From: Mucilaginibacter gossypii
GTDB taxonomy: Bacteria > Bacteroidota > Bacteroidia > Sphingobacteriales > Sphingobacteriaceae
Direction: 5' to 3'
DNA: 64,000 nucleotides
NCBI RefSeq assembly: GCF_900100945.1
Contig: NZ_FNCG01000014.1
Span: 149,315 to 213,314 of the forward strand
Part shown: positions 16,445-24,967 of the stretch, piece by piece
Layout: each line of letters starts with the position of its first letter
How positions within the stretch are numbered: position 1 is the first letter of the stretch
Position numbers and translations under genes: made by a program
Notes under the pieces: model-generated
Told to the model about the DNA's origin: nothing
Seen by the model: only the letters and a program-made list of their open reading frames with translations
Databases searched by the model: none

Positions 16445-17815
16445 ATGAAAGACGAACAAGAACCCTCGCGCCGCAGTTTTATTAAAAAACTAACCACAGC
16501 AACCGCGGCCGTAGCTGCCGGATCGGGCCTTTTAGCCAGCCAAAGCCAGGCCAAATCTTTTTCCATCCAAAAACGCCTCATCGGCAACAGCCCTAACGAC
16601 CAGGTAAACATCGCCCTCATTGGCGCCGGTGGTATGGGTACCCAGGACACCATCACCGCCCTGCAGGTGCCCGGTGTTAAACTGGTAGCCGTATGCGATT
16701 TGTATGACGGTCGCTTAAAAGATGCCAAGACCCGCTGGGGAGCCGACATTTTTACTACCCGGGTTTACAAAGAGATCCTGAACCGTAAAGACATTGACGC
16801 CGTAATCATTGCTACACCCGATCACTGGCACCAGCAAATTTCTGTTGATGCGATGCACGCCGGTAAACATGTGTATTGCGAAAAACCGATGGTTCATGCC
16901 ATTACCGAAGGGCCGGCGGTGATCAAATCGCAAAAAGAAACAGGAATGATATTCCAGGTAGGCAGCCAGGGGGTATCATCATTAGGCAACGAAAAGGCAC
17001 ATGAGCTATTAAAAAGCGGAGCTATTGGCGAATTAAACTACGCCGAAGGTTTCTGGGCCCGCCGCGCGCCGCTTGAGGTTTGGCAATACCCGATCCCTGA
17101 AGATGCCTCACCTCAAACTGTTGATTGGGAAACTTATATCAGCAATACCAAAAAGCGTCCGTTTGATGAAAAACGCTTTTTCCGCTGGAGAAATTATACC
17201 GACTATGGTACAGGCATGGCGGGCGACCTTTTTGTTCACCTTTTTTCAAGCCTGCATTTTATAACCGATTCAGTTGGCCCTAATAAAATTTATGCATCCG
17301 GCGGCTTACGTTTCTGGAATGATGGCCGCGAAGTACCTGATGTACTTTTAGGCACTTTTGATTATGGTAAAACACAGGCACACCCGGCCTTTAACCTTTC
17401 GTTACGGTGTAACTTTGTGGATGGCACCAGCGGCACAACTTACCTTAAACTGGTGGGCAGCGAAGGCTCAATGGATATAACATGGGATAAAGTGACGCTT
17501 AAACGCAATAAAGTGATGGATTCTGATGATCCATTCTATCTTGATAAACTCAAAAAAGCAGGCAGCGGTTATGCCGAACGCAAAAAAATGCTACCGCCCG
17601 AAGAAATCACATATGATGCCGAAAAAGGATACAAAGGTGGGCCGTATGATCATATGGTGAACTTTTTTACCGCTATCCGCAATAAAGGCAAGGTAACCGA
17701 AGACGCAATTTTTGGCTATCGCGCGGCAGCCCCTGCCCTGTTATGTAACGATAGCTATTATAACAATACGCCCATGTTCTGGGATCCGGAAAAAATGCAG
17801 GTTATCAAGAAATAA
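16445..17815 (+). CDS. Gfo/Idh/MocA-family oxidoreductase with Tat signal
   Basis: 456 residues. The N-terminus has a twin-arginine signal (SRRSFIKKL at 8-16, then an alanine-rich segment), implying export folded with its NAD(P) bound. The Rossmann motif IGAGGMGTQD is at about 59-68, and CEKPM (145-149) contains the catalytic lysine motif of the family. Such exported enzymes oxidise sugars or sugar derivatives. The next gene, 23 bases on, is a DUF1080 protein, a pairing seen in 3-keto-glycoside breakdown; that role is an inference. Confidence 0.9.
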   Translation: MKDEQEPSRRSFIKKLTTATAAVAAGSGLLASQSQAKSFSIQKRLIGNSPNDQVNIALIGAGGMGTQDTITALQVPGVKLVAVCDLYDGRLKDAKTRWGADIFTTRVYKEILNRKDIDAVIIATPDHWHQQISVDAMHAGKHVYCEKPMVHAITEGPAVIKSQKETGMIFQVGSQGVSSLGNEKAHELLKSGAIGELNYAEGFWARRAPLEVWQYPIPEDASPQTVDWETYISNTKKRPFDEKRFFRWRNYTDYGTGMAGDLFVHLFSSLHFITDSVGPNKIYASGGLRFWNDGREVPDVLLGTFDYGKTQAHPAFNLSLRCNFVDGTSGTTYLKLVGSEGSMDITWDKVTLKRNKVMDSDDPFYLDKLKKAGSGYAERKKMLPPEEITYDAEKGYKGGPYDHMVNFFTAIRNKGKVTEDAIFGYRAAAPALLCNDSYYNNTPMFWDPEKMQVIKK

Positions 17816-17838
17816 TAGTTCACCGCAAATACCTTATT

Positions 17839-18576
17839 ATGAAACAACAGTTTAAAAAATTGGGTTTGGTACTGGCTGCCGCAGGCTTGGTTTGTGTGCA
17901 CACTTCAGGCATCCCTGTTAATAATCACAAACCTGCTAAACAAGGCACTCCGGTAAAAGGTGGCTGGGTAAATCTCTTCGATGGCAAAACCCTGAAGGGC
18001 TGGCATGGGTTCAACAAAAAGGGTCCGGTAAAAAACTGGACTATTATTGATGGTGCCCTAGTTTGTCTTGGTGCAGCGCAGGGCGATACCGGCGGTGATA
18101 TAGTAACCGATAAAGCTTACACCAATTTTGAGCTTTCATGGGAATGGAAGATAGAAAAAGGCAGTAACAGCGGTGTAATATACCATGTGGTTGAAGATCC
18201 GAAATACCATGGCCCCTATGAAACCGGCCCCGAATACCAGATCATTGACGATACAGGCTGGCCCGAAAAACTGGAAGACTGGCAAAAAACTGGCTGTGAT
18301 TATGCCATGTACCTGCCAAACGCTTCAAAAAAGGTAGCCCCGGTTGGCACCTGGAACACCAGTAAAATTATTTTCAATAACGGACATGTTGAACACTGGC
18401 TAAACGGCAAAAAGATTTTAGCTTTTGAAGCCTGGACCAGCGACTGGAAAAGGAAAAAAGCCGAAGGTAAATGGAAAGATTACCCCGACTATGGCAACGC
18501 CAAAACCGGGTTGATCGCACTACAGGACCATGGGCATAAAGCTTATTTCAGGAGCATTAAAATAAAGGAATTATAA
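17839..18576 (+). CDS. DUF1080 (3-keto-disaccharide hydrolase-like) protein
   Basis: 245 residues with a signal peptide (about 1-25, ending near VCVHTSG) and the DUF1080 opening GGWVNLFDGKTLKGWHGF, a concanavalin-like lectin/glucanase fold seen in secreted sugar-active proteins. Family members hydrolyse 3-keto-glycosides. Located just after a Tat-exported oxidoreductase on the same strand, suggesting that the two act together outside the cytoplasm on the same oxidised sugar. The exact substrate is not visible in the sequence. Confidence 0.88.
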   Translation: MKQQFKKLGLVLAAAGLVCVHTSGIPVNNHKPAKQGTPVKGGWVNLFDGKTLKGWHGFNKKGPVKNWTIIDGALVCLGAAQGDTGGDIVTDKAYTNFELSWEWKIEKGSNSGVIYHVVEDPKYHGPYETGPEYQIIDDTGWPEKLEDWQKTGCDYAMYLPNASKKVAPVGTWNTSKIIFNNGHVEHWLNGKKILAFEAWTSDWKRKKAEGKWKDYPDYGNAKTGLIALQDHGHKAYFRSIKIKEL

Positions 18577-18627
18577 TATTTATAATTTTTTGCTTCGTAC
18601 CTTCGCGCAACAGTTTTATCTTTATCA

Positions 18628-18786
18628 AAAAACTCATTGGGGGTACGAAGCAATCCTTAACAGCAGGCAACCATGCAATATCGCCGGCAGAGGACTGCTT
18701 CGCCGTTCCGCCTCCCAATGACCGGGAAAGATGAATTATCTTTTTAATCCCCCGTTGAATATATAACCCACAATGAGTTTTTTTGT
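18628..18786. repeat. Imperfect inverted repeat with GGTACGAAGCAAT core
   Basis: An outer AACTCATTG (with A-run) near 18630 pairs with CAATGAGTT (with T-run) near 18771. Inside, CATTGGGGGTACGAAGCA (18635-18652) pairs partly with TGCTTCGCCGTTCC followed by GCCTCCCAATG (18696-18720). The core GGTACGAAGCAAT recurs exactly at 47758-47770. It sits between convergent genes (DUF1080 and VOC) and could terminate both, but the internal arms look like a dispersed element. Confidence 0.5.
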
Positions 18787-18800
18787 TTGCTTCTTATCTG

Positions 18801-19289
18801 TTAATTAGCCAGTTGCAGTAAATTTTCTATATCCAGCCTGCGGGTAAACATGGTCAAATTCCCTTCCTGATCTACAGGCCATTGTTCTTTGGGGCGATCC
18901 CAGTAGAGCTCAACCCCGTTTTGATCGGGATCGTTAAGATAGATGGCTTCAGATACACCATGATCAGATGCTCCTGTAATATTGTAACGGGCATCAATCA
19001 GCCTTTTAAGTATAATGGCCAGGTCTTTTCTTTCGGGATATAAGATGGCAGTATGGTATAAGCCCGGTGCGTATTCCGGGGCTGGTGAAGCGCCTTTGCT
19101 ATGCCAGGTATTTAAGCCAATATGATGGTGATAACCACCTGCAGATATAAATGCAGCCTGATCGCCGTACATCACCATTTTTTCAAAGCCTAACAAACCA
19201 CAGTAAAAATCAAGAGATTTTTGCAGGTCGCTTACTTTTAAGTGTACGTGACCAATGCGGGTTTGGGCGGGTATTTTATAATCGTTCAT
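18801..19289 (-). CDS. VOC-family (glyoxalase/extradiol dioxygenase-like) protein
   Basis: 162 residues in a single VOC unit of two beta-alpha-beta-beta-beta modules. Candidate metal ligands are the histidine in GHVHLKVSD (residue 14 or 16), His in GLYHTAILY and Glu in NGVELYWDRP. It resembles CatE-type catechol-2,3-dioxygenases, but the VOC superfamily is catalytically diverse and the substrate cannot be set from sequence. Single gene with a TAAATTTG element 20 bases upstream of the ATG. Confidence 0.82.
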   Translation of the reverse strand: MNDYKIPAQTRIGHVHLKVSDLQKSLDFYCGLLGFEKMVMYGDQAAFISAGGYHHHIGLNTWHSKGASPAPEYAPGLYHTAILYPERKDLAIILKRLIDARYNITGASDHGVSEAIYLNDPDQNGVELYWDRPKEQWPVDQEGNLTMFTRRLDIENLLQLAN

Positions 19290-19309
19290 ATAATTACATG
19301 TTTAAACAT

Positions 19310-19317
19310 CAAATTTA
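19310..19317 (-). promoter_or_regulatory. -7 element for the VOC gene
   Basis: The minus strand reads TAAATTTG (perfect TAnnTTTG), 20 bases before the ATG at 19289. Confidence 0.45.
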
Positions 19318-19425
19318 ATTATTATTGCACTACTTTTTGTTTTCCTATTGTAAAACAAGCTTATAAATAAGCAATGGCTATTTACTCCATACTATTACCA
19401 CAATGAACGCATTAAGTAAAAATAC

Positions 19426-19433
19426 TACCTTTG
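19426..19433 (+). promoter_or_regulatory. -7 element four bases from the engB start
   Basis: TACCTTTG followed by CAGA and then the ATG at 19438. The spacing predicts a leaderless mRNA. Confidence 0.6.
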
Positions 19434-19437
19434 CAGA

Positions 19438-20070
19438 ATGATCGTAAAATCGGCCGAATTTATTTGCAGCAACAGCCAGGTAAGCAAGTTACCTCCACCA
19501 GCTAAAGCGGAGTACGCTTTCATCGGGCGCTCAAATGTGGGCAAATCATCCCTTATTAATACACTAACTGGTAAAAAGGGTCTTGCTAAAACGTCGCAAA
19601 CTCCCGGCAAAACGCAGCTGATCAATCATTTCCTGATCAACGAAAGCTGGTACATTGTTGATTTACCCGGTTATGGCTATGCCCGCGCATCAAAAACGGA
19701 AAAAGCCAAATGGGATAAGTTCATCCATACTTACCTGGACAAGCGCGAAAGCCTGCAATGTGTAATGGTGTTGATAGACAGTCGTCTCGAGCCACAAAAG
19801 ATCGACATTGAATTTTGCAACTGGCTTGGCGAAAAAGGTCTTTCATTTGTGCTGGTATTCACCAAGGCCGATAAACAATCGAGCATTAAAACCGATCAAA
19901 CTATTGCCCGGTTTAAAAAAGCCCTGTTGGCTACATTTGATGAAATGCCACAGTTTTTTATCACATCGTCAGAAACACAGCAAGGCCGCGAAGAGATACT
20001 TGAGTTTATTGATGCAGTAAATCAAAATTTTGAAGTGCCGCATTATCAGCTACCGCAGGATCGGGATTAA
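19438..20070 (+). CDS. engB: Ribosome biogenesis GTPase EngB/YsxC
   Basis: 210 residues. The start MIVKSAEFICSNSQ matches the conserved family N-terminus, which supports this ATG. G1 is GRSNVGKSSLIN (30-41), G3 is DLPGYGYA, and G4 is in VFTKADK. EngB is an essential GTPase for assembly of the large ribosomal subunit. The -7 element ends only four bases upstream, so the message is probably leaderless. It is followed nine bases later by a small gene of unknown function on the same strand. Confidence 0.96.
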   Translation: MIVKSAEFICSNSQVSKLPPPAKAEYAFIGRSNVGKSSLINTLTGKKGLAKTSQTPGKTQLINHFLINESWYIVDLPGYGYARASKTEKAKWDKFIHTYLDKRESLQCVMVLIDSRLEPQKIDIEFCNWLGEKGLSFVLVFTKADKQSSIKTDQTIARFKKALLATFDEMPQFFITSSETQQGREEILEFIDAVNQNFEVPHYQLPQDRD

Positions 20071-20079
20071 TATAACGTT

Positions 20080-20430
20080 ATGGGTTTGGATCTATCACAT
20101 ATTGTGCCCACAGATGCCGGTGAAACGTTTGAATACTTCACTGTGGAAGAATTAAATTCGAACCCGGAATTTGTTAGGCGGTATATTCAAATGTTTAAAG
20201 AATATGAAGGAGAAGTCGTTTTATTTTTTAACGAAATAGGCTATCAAAGGAGCGGCATGAATAAAGAGTTTTACAGCGCCTTTGAAAATTGCAAACCATA
20301 TTTTGATAAAAAATCAGTAGAAAAAGCCATGCTCTATTTAAAACCTAACGATCCATTTGGATTAAATTTCAAAAAAGATTTTGTTGACAATTTTGTAGAT
20401 GGAGAAAGCGTATTTTATGCCTCTTGGTAA
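20080..20430 (+). CDS. Small protein of unknown function
   Basis: 116 residues, beginning MGLDLSHIVPTDAGETFEYF, acidic and aromatic-rich, without signal peptide or membrane segment. I do not recognise the family. It begins nine bases after the engB stop on the same strand and is followed by the UbiA gene 41 bases later, so it is probably transcribed with them. It is intact, with codon use like its neighbours. It could be an immunity or regulatory-type soluble protein, but nothing in the sequence decides this. Confidence 0.7.
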   Translation: MGLDLSHIVPTDAGETFEYFTVEELNSNPEFVRRYIQMFKEYEGEVVLFFNEIGYQRSGMNKEFYSAFENCKPYFDKKSVEKAMLYLKPNDPFGLNFKKDFVDNFVDGESVFYASW

Positions 20431-20471
20431 TTAAGCTTCCTCATCGAAGTTAGATATTTTTATAAAGTAAA

Positions 20472-21326
20472 ATGAAAAAATACTTATCCTTAGTAACCTT
20501 CGCCCATACCATTTTTGCCATGCCGTTTGCATTTATCGGCTTCTTTTTGGCAGTAACTACAACCCAGTATCATTTCGACTGGCTAAAGCTGGTTTTGATG
20601 GTTTTATGTATGGTATTTGCCCGTAATTCGGCAATGGCCTTTAACCGCTACCTTGACAGGGATATCGACATTCAAAACCCACGTACCAAACAGCGCGATA
20701 TCCCAGCCGGCCGGATCAGCCCAAAAGCTGCTTTAACATTTGTTATTATCAACTGCCTGCTGTTTATTACAGCTACCTGGTTCATCAACAGGCTTTGTTT
20801 CTTTTTATCGCCGGTAGCTTTATTTGTGGTAATGGGCTACAGCGCAACCAAACGTTTTACCGCGCTCTGCCATTTGGTATTGGGATTGGGCTTATCGCTT
20901 GCTCCTATCGGCGCTTACTTAGTGGTTACCGGTCAGTTTGCCCTTACACCTATATTCTTTTCACTATCCGTACTTTGCTGGGTAAGCGGCTTTGATATTA
21001 TTTACGCCCTGCAGGATGAAGATTTTGACCGAAGCCAAAACCTGCACTCTATGCCGGCGTACTTAGGTAAAGTGAACGCCTTAAGACTATCTACCTTTTT
21101 ACATGTGCTTTCGGCCGTTTTCATTATGATGCCGGCATTTGAAACTCAGGTAGGCTTCCTGTACTACATTGGTATCGCGTTTTTTTGCGCCATGCTTGTT
21201 TACCAGCACCTGCTTGTAAAACCAAACGACCTGAGCCGCGTTAACTTTGCTTTTATGACTACCAATGGCATTGCCAGCGTAGTATTTGCTGTATTGTTTT
21301 TGCTCGACAGGATATGGATTCACTAA
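20472..21326 (+). CDS. UbiA-family prenyltransferase (probably menaquinone pathway)
   Basis: 284 residues with eight to nine hydrophobic segments. Both aspartate-rich motifs are present: NRYLDRDIDIQNPRT (about residues 58-72) and DEDFDRSQN (about 185). These bind the Mg-diphosphate of the prenyl donor. Together with ubiE in this window and the lack of evidence for ubiquinone in Bacteroidetes, a menaquinone-route enzyme (MenA- or MqnP-like) is the best guess; the closest resemblance appears to be MqnP-type 4-hydroxybenzoate transferase relatives. It overlaps the next gene by 13 bases. Confidence 0.85.
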   Translation: MKKYLSLVTFAHTIFAMPFAFIGFFLAVTTTQYHFDWLKLVLMVLCMVFARNSAMAFNRYLDRDIDIQNPRTKQRDIPAGRISPKAALTFVIINCLLFITATWFINRLCFFLSPVALFVVMGYSATKRFTALCHLVLGLGLSLAPIGAYLVVTGQFALTPIFFSLSVLCWVSGFDIIYALQDEDFDRSQNLHSMPAYLGKVNALRLSTFLHVLSAVFIMMPAFETQVGFLYYIGIAFFCAMLVYQHLLVKPNDLSRVNFAFMTTNGIASVVFAVLFLLDRIWIH

Positions 21327-21919
21327 CCGCCCTCCAAAAGTTTCGGCAGTATTTTGAAAGATATGTTCCGCTTACTGATGAAGAGTGGCAGGCTTTATCG
21401 CAATACCTAACGGTAGATGCCTTAAAAAAGAAAAGGTTTTATGTAGAGGCCGGTAAAGTATGCGATCATATCGGCCTGGTGGTAAAAGGATCCGTACGCT
21501 ATTATCATGTTAAAGACGGCGAGGAAATAACAGGCTATTTCAGCTTTGAAGATGAGATGTTAAGCTCATACAAAAGTTTCCTCACCCGCACCCCGGCTGC
21601 AAACTATATCCAGGCACTTGAAGATTCGGTAATCGTAAATTTAAGCCACAAAAACTTACAACAAGCGTGCATGAATGAGCTTCTTGGTTTTAAGATGGAA
21701 CGTTTTGGGAGATTAACAGCCGAACACTATCTCATCTGTTACGAAAAACGTATTACTTCCTTTATCATTCAATCGCCCGAAGAACGTTATGCCGATCTTT
21801 TACAAACAGGTGGCGAAACCTTGTACCGCATCCCCCAGCATTATATTGCCAACTATTTAGGGATCACTCCGGTTTCGCTCTCGCGGATCAGGAGAAGGAT
21901 CATGAAGATAAGCGCTTAA
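21314..21919 (+). CDS. Crp/Fnr-family transcriptional regulator
   Basis: 201 residues with an N-terminal cyclic-nucleotide-binding-like jelly roll (GLVVKGSVRYYHVKDGEEIT) and a C-terminal winged helix whose recognition helix is in YIANYLGITPVSLSRIRRRI. The residues needed to bind cAMP are not clearly present, as in most Bacteroidetes members. It overlaps the 3' end of the UbiA gene by 13 bases, so translation is coupled. The ligand and regulon are unknown. Confidence 0.9.
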   Translation: MDSLTALQKFRQYFERYVPLTDEEWQALSQYLTVDALKKKRFYVEAGKVCDHIGLVVKGSVRYYHVKDGEEITGYFSFEDEMLSSYKSFLTRTPAANYIQALEDSVIVNLSHKNLQQACMNELLGFKMERFGRLTAEHYLICYEKRITSFIIQSPEERYADLLQTGGETLYRIPQHYIANYLGITPVSLSRIRRRIMKISA

Positions 21920-21920
21920 A

Positions 21921-22004
21921 CCTCACCCCAACCCTCTCCAAAGGAGAGGGAGAAAAAGCATACATTTTAAAGTCCTCTCCTTTGGAGAGGATTTAGGAGA
22001 GGTG
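21921..22004. repeat. Hairpin-plus-third-arm element (copy 1)
   Basis: Two hairpins, CCCTCTCC-AAA-GGAGAGGG (21932-21950) and CCTCTCC-TTT-GGAGAGG (21974-21990), are followed by ATTTAGGAGAGGTG, whose last part can also pair with the left CCTCACC. Similar units with different stem sequences lie at 33211 and 50146. No coding capacity; function unknown. Confidence 0.65.
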
Positions 22005-22048
22005 AAATTCCTTATCTTTTGTTAACGTTTTGATTTACAAAGGCGGCC

Positions 22049-22056
22049 TACCTTTG
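22049..22056 (+). promoter_or_regulatory. Promoter for the epimerase-like gene
   Basis: TACCTTTG is a perfect -7 element 24 bases before the ATG at 22081. A TTTG at 22029-22032 may serve as the -33 element; the spacing is slightly short. Confidence 0.55.
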
Positions 22057-22080
22057 TAATACACAAAACGAAAAAAGATC

Positions 22081-23007
22081 ATGCATACTATATTAGGAGC
22101 CGGCGGTCCGGTAGCAAACATCCTCACCAAAGAATTAATCAACCATAACGAAACCATCCGTTTAGTTAGCCGCAAACCGGTTAACACAAATAATAATGAT
22201 AAAGTAACCTGGCAAAAAGCCGACCTGCTCAATTACGATGAAGTACTGTCGGCAGCAAAAGGATCGACAGTAATTTATCTCGTTGCCGGCCTGGTTTATG
22301 ATAAAGACATCTGGCGGGCGCAATGGCCGGTGATCATGCAAAATGTGATCAATGTTACCAAAGCCACCGGTGCCCGTTTAATATTTTTTGATAACGTTTA
22401 CATGTACGGACTGGTTAACGGCTCCATGACCGAAGATACCCCGTATAAACCCAGCAGCGTTAAAGGCGAAATAAGAGCGGGCATCGCCGAAATGCTCATG
22501 AATGAAGTTAAAGCCGGCAATATCAACGCAACCATAGCCCGCGCACCTGATTTTTATGGCGCCCCGGTCAACAGCTTTATTGATATGATGGTGCTGAGCA
22601 ATTACGCCAAAAAACAAAACGCGCAATGGATAGGCAATCCGGATTGTAAACACAATTTTATTTACGTGCCCGATGCAGGTAAAGCTATGTTTATGCTTGG
22701 TCAAAATCCCAATAGCGGCAATCAGATCTGGCACCTCCCTACTCCGCCGGCCATCACCGGTAAACAGTTTTTGGATATTGCCGCCAAGATTTATAAAGTT
22801 GAACCAAAATATACACGCGTTAATAAAGTAATGCTGTGGCTGTTCGGTTTATTTAAAAAGGTGGTAATGGGTACAGTGGAGATGTATTACCAGTACGATC
22901 ACGATTATATTTTCGACAGCAGCAAATTTGAGAAAGCGTTCAACTTTAAACCAACAAGCTACGAGGATGCGATAACTGAGATATCGAAAACGCTTCATAA
23001 GTCTTAA
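22081..23007 (+). CDS. NAD-dependent epimerase/dehydratase-like (atypical SDR) protein
   Basis: 308 residues. The N-terminal glycine-rich LGAGGPVANILTKEL fits an extended or atypical SDR nucleotide-binding loop. Later segments (FFDNVYMYGLVNG, ARAPDFYGAP) place the catalytic tyrosine-type region near residue 105, but the usual YxxxK spacing is not obvious. It may act on a nucleotide sugar or be a NAD(P)-binding sensor. Single gene with its own promoter and terminator (23045-23080). Confidence 0.82.
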   Translation: MHTILGAGGPVANILTKELINHNETIRLVSRKPVNTNNNDKVTWQKADLLNYDEVLSAAKGSTVIYLVAGLVYDKDIWRAQWPVIMQNVINVTKATGARLIFFDNVYMYGLVNGSMTEDTPYKPSSVKGEIRAGIAEMLMNEVKAGNINATIARAPDFYGAPVNSFIDMMVLSNYAKKQNAQWIGNPDCKHNFIYVPDAGKAMFMLGQNPNSGNQIWHLPTPPAITGKQFLDIAAKIYKVEPKYTRVNKVMLWLFGLFKKVVMGTVEMYYQYDHDYIFDSSKFEKAFNFKPTSYEDAITEISKTLHKS

Positions 23008-23044
23008 GTCAAAAGCCTTTAGTCTTAAGTTTTTTTAATTTATT

Positions 23045-23080
23045 AAAGTCCGCAAGTTGCTGTTGCTCCTTGCGGACTTT
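23045..23080 (+). terminator. Strong terminator after the epimerase-like gene
   Basis: 12-base perfect stem (AAAGTCCGCAAG / CTTGCGGACTTT) with a 12-base loop, followed by further T residues. Confidence 0.88.
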
Positions 23081-23129
23081 TTACTTTTCTTTTATCAAAT
23101 AAAACACATTTAAACGTGTATTATTTGCA

Positions 23130-23186
23130 CTTCTCCAACCATAATCTGCACATTTGCACATACGCATATCTGCACATCTAAAAATC
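23130..23186. repeat. CTGCACATTTGCACAT word tract before the M3 peptidase gene
   Basis: Words TCTGCACATTTGCACAT and TATCTGCACATCT run up to the start codon. The same words make up the tract at 13616-13736. The tract forms the leader of the peptidase gene. Confidence 0.45.
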
Positions 23187-24890
23187 ATGATCCACAAAAA
23201 AACAAGAACATATATCCCGGCTTCCCTTGATATTAAATGGGAAACCCTTGAGCCTTTTTATAAAGAATTATTAGATCGTCCAATCCACTCAGTTGAAGAA
23301 CTGGAGAAATGGCTGCGCGATAAAAGTGAGCTGGAAGCAGCTTTGGAAGAAGATTTCGCATGGCGCTATATCCGCATGACCTGCGACACCACCAGCGAAG
23401 ACCTGCTTCAAAAGTTCCAGTACTTTGCTACCGAAATTGAGCCCAAAATTGCTCCATATAGTAACGAACTGAACAAAAAGCTGGTTGCCAGCGCGTTTGT
23501 TGATAAACTGGACGGCGAAAAATATTTTATTTTTTTACGGGCCGTAAAAAAAGCATTGGAACTTTTCCGCGAAGAAAATATCCCGGTACAAACCGAAATC
23601 CAGGTGGAACAGCAGAAGTACCAATCCATAACCGGTTCCATGTCTGTTCATGTTGATGATAAGGAATTTACGTTAGAACAAGCTTCCGTATTTTTAAAAG
23701 GCACTGATCGTGCTAAACGCCAGGAAGTTTGGGAAAAGATCACCAGCCGCCGTTTACAGGATAAAGACAAACTCGATGAACTTTTCGACCATTTGCGTAA
23801 GCTTCGTCACACAGTAGCAACAAACGCCAATTTTGAAAACTTCCGCGATTATATGTTCCAGGCTTTAGGCCGTTTCGATTATACCCCGCAGGATTGTTAT
23901 GCTTTTCATGCAGCTATCGAAACCGAAATAGTGCCTATTCTAAAAACCCAGGCCGAAAAGCGCCGCGAGGCTTTGGGCTTACCTACGCTTAAGCCATGGG
24001 ATATGGATGTGGATATTTCTGGCAAACCAGCCCTTAAACCATTCCAAAATGGCGAAGACCTGATCGAGAAATCTATCCAGTGCTTCAGCAACATCAATCG
24101 TTATTTAGGCGAACGTTTGGAGATCATGAAAGATAACGGCCTGTTTGATGTGGAAAGCCGTAAAGGCAAAGCTCCGGGTGGTTACAACTATCCGCTGGCC
24201 GAAACCGGCGCACCTTTCATCTTCATGAATTCGGCCAATACCTTCCGCGATTTAACCACCATGGTACATGAGGGTGGTCACGCGGTACACACTTTCCTTA
24301 CTGCCGATCTGGAACTGAATGATTTTAAACATTGCCCATCCGAAGTTGCCGAATTAGCCTCCATGTCGATGGAGCTGATCTCGATGGATAACTGGAATGT
24401 GTATTTTGATAACGAGGAAGATCTTAAACGCGCCAAACGTGATCAGTTAGTTGATGTTTTGAAAACCCTGCCCTGGGTAGCCGTTGTCGATCAGTTTCAG
24501 CATTGGATCTATACCAACCCCGACCATACCGATGCCGACCGTACAACCGCCTGGATCGAGATCTTTGAACCATTCGGCGCGGGTTTTGCCGATTGGAGCG
24601 AACATCGCGAAGCATTAGCAAATCTTTGGCAAAAACAGCTGCACATCTTCGAGGTGCCATTTTACTATATCGAATATGGCATGGCCCAGTTAGGAGCTAT
24701 AGCTGTGTGGAAAAACTACAAAGAAAATCCGGAAAAGGGTTTGCAACAATATTTAGACGCCCTTAAACTCGGTTACACTAAAACTATTAAAGAGATTTAC
24801 GAAACCGCAGGGATCAAGTTTGACTTTAGCGCGGCCTATGTAAAAGAACTGGCTGAGTTTGTTAAATCAGAGTTGGATAAATTAAATTAA
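23187..24890 (+). CDS. M3-family oligoendopeptidase
   Basis: 567 residues from the ATG at 23187 (MIHKKTRTYIPASLDIKWET); the open frame extends 11 codons upstream only through word-repeat sequence from a TTG. The zinc motif HEGGH is at 361-365 with a downstream glutamate in CPSEVAELASMSMEL, as in thermolysin-like M3 enzymes. No signal peptide; predicted to cut short peptides in the cytoplasm. Size matches the PepF/M3 family. It is followed by a very strong terminator. Confidence 0.93.
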   Translation: MIHKKTRTYIPASLDIKWETLEPFYKELLDRPIHSVEELEKWLRDKSELEAALEEDFAWRYIRMTCDTTSEDLLQKFQYFATEIEPKIAPYSNELNKKLVASAFVDKLDGEKYFIFLRAVKKALELFREENIPVQTEIQVEQQKYQSITGSMSVHVDDKEFTLEQASVFLKGTDRAKRQEVWEKITSRRLQDKDKLDELFDHLRKLRHTVATNANFENFRDYMFQALGRFDYTPQDCYAFHAAIETEIVPILKTQAEKRREALGLPTLKPWDMDVDISGKPALKPFQNGEDLIEKSIQCFSNINRYLGERLEIMKDNGLFDVESRKGKAPGGYNYPLAETGAPFIFMNSANTFRDLTTMVHEGGHAVHTFLTADLELNDFKHCPSEVAELASMSMELISMDNWNVYFDNEEDLKRAKRDQLVDVLKTLPWVAVVDQFQHWIYTNPDHTDADRTTAWIEIFEPFGAGFADWSEHREALANLWQKQLHIFEVPFYYIEYGMAQLGAIAVWKNYKENPEKGLQQYLDALKLGYTKTIKEIYETAGIKFDFSAAYVKELAEFVKSELDKLN

Positions 24891-24901
24891 AATTTTCTCT
24901 C

Positions 24902-24940
24902 ATAAACAACAAAAGCGCTACTGGCGCTTTTGTTGTTTAT
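24902..24940. terminator. 17-bp perfect bidirectional terminator
   Basis: Arms of 17 bases (ATAAACAACAAAAGCGC and its exact complement) with loop TACTG, between the convergent M3 peptidase gene and the glycosyltransferase operon. A and T runs in the arms serve both directions. Confidence 0.9.
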
Positions 24941-24967
24941 ACCTGTCTGCCGCGGCAGTTTTTGCTT

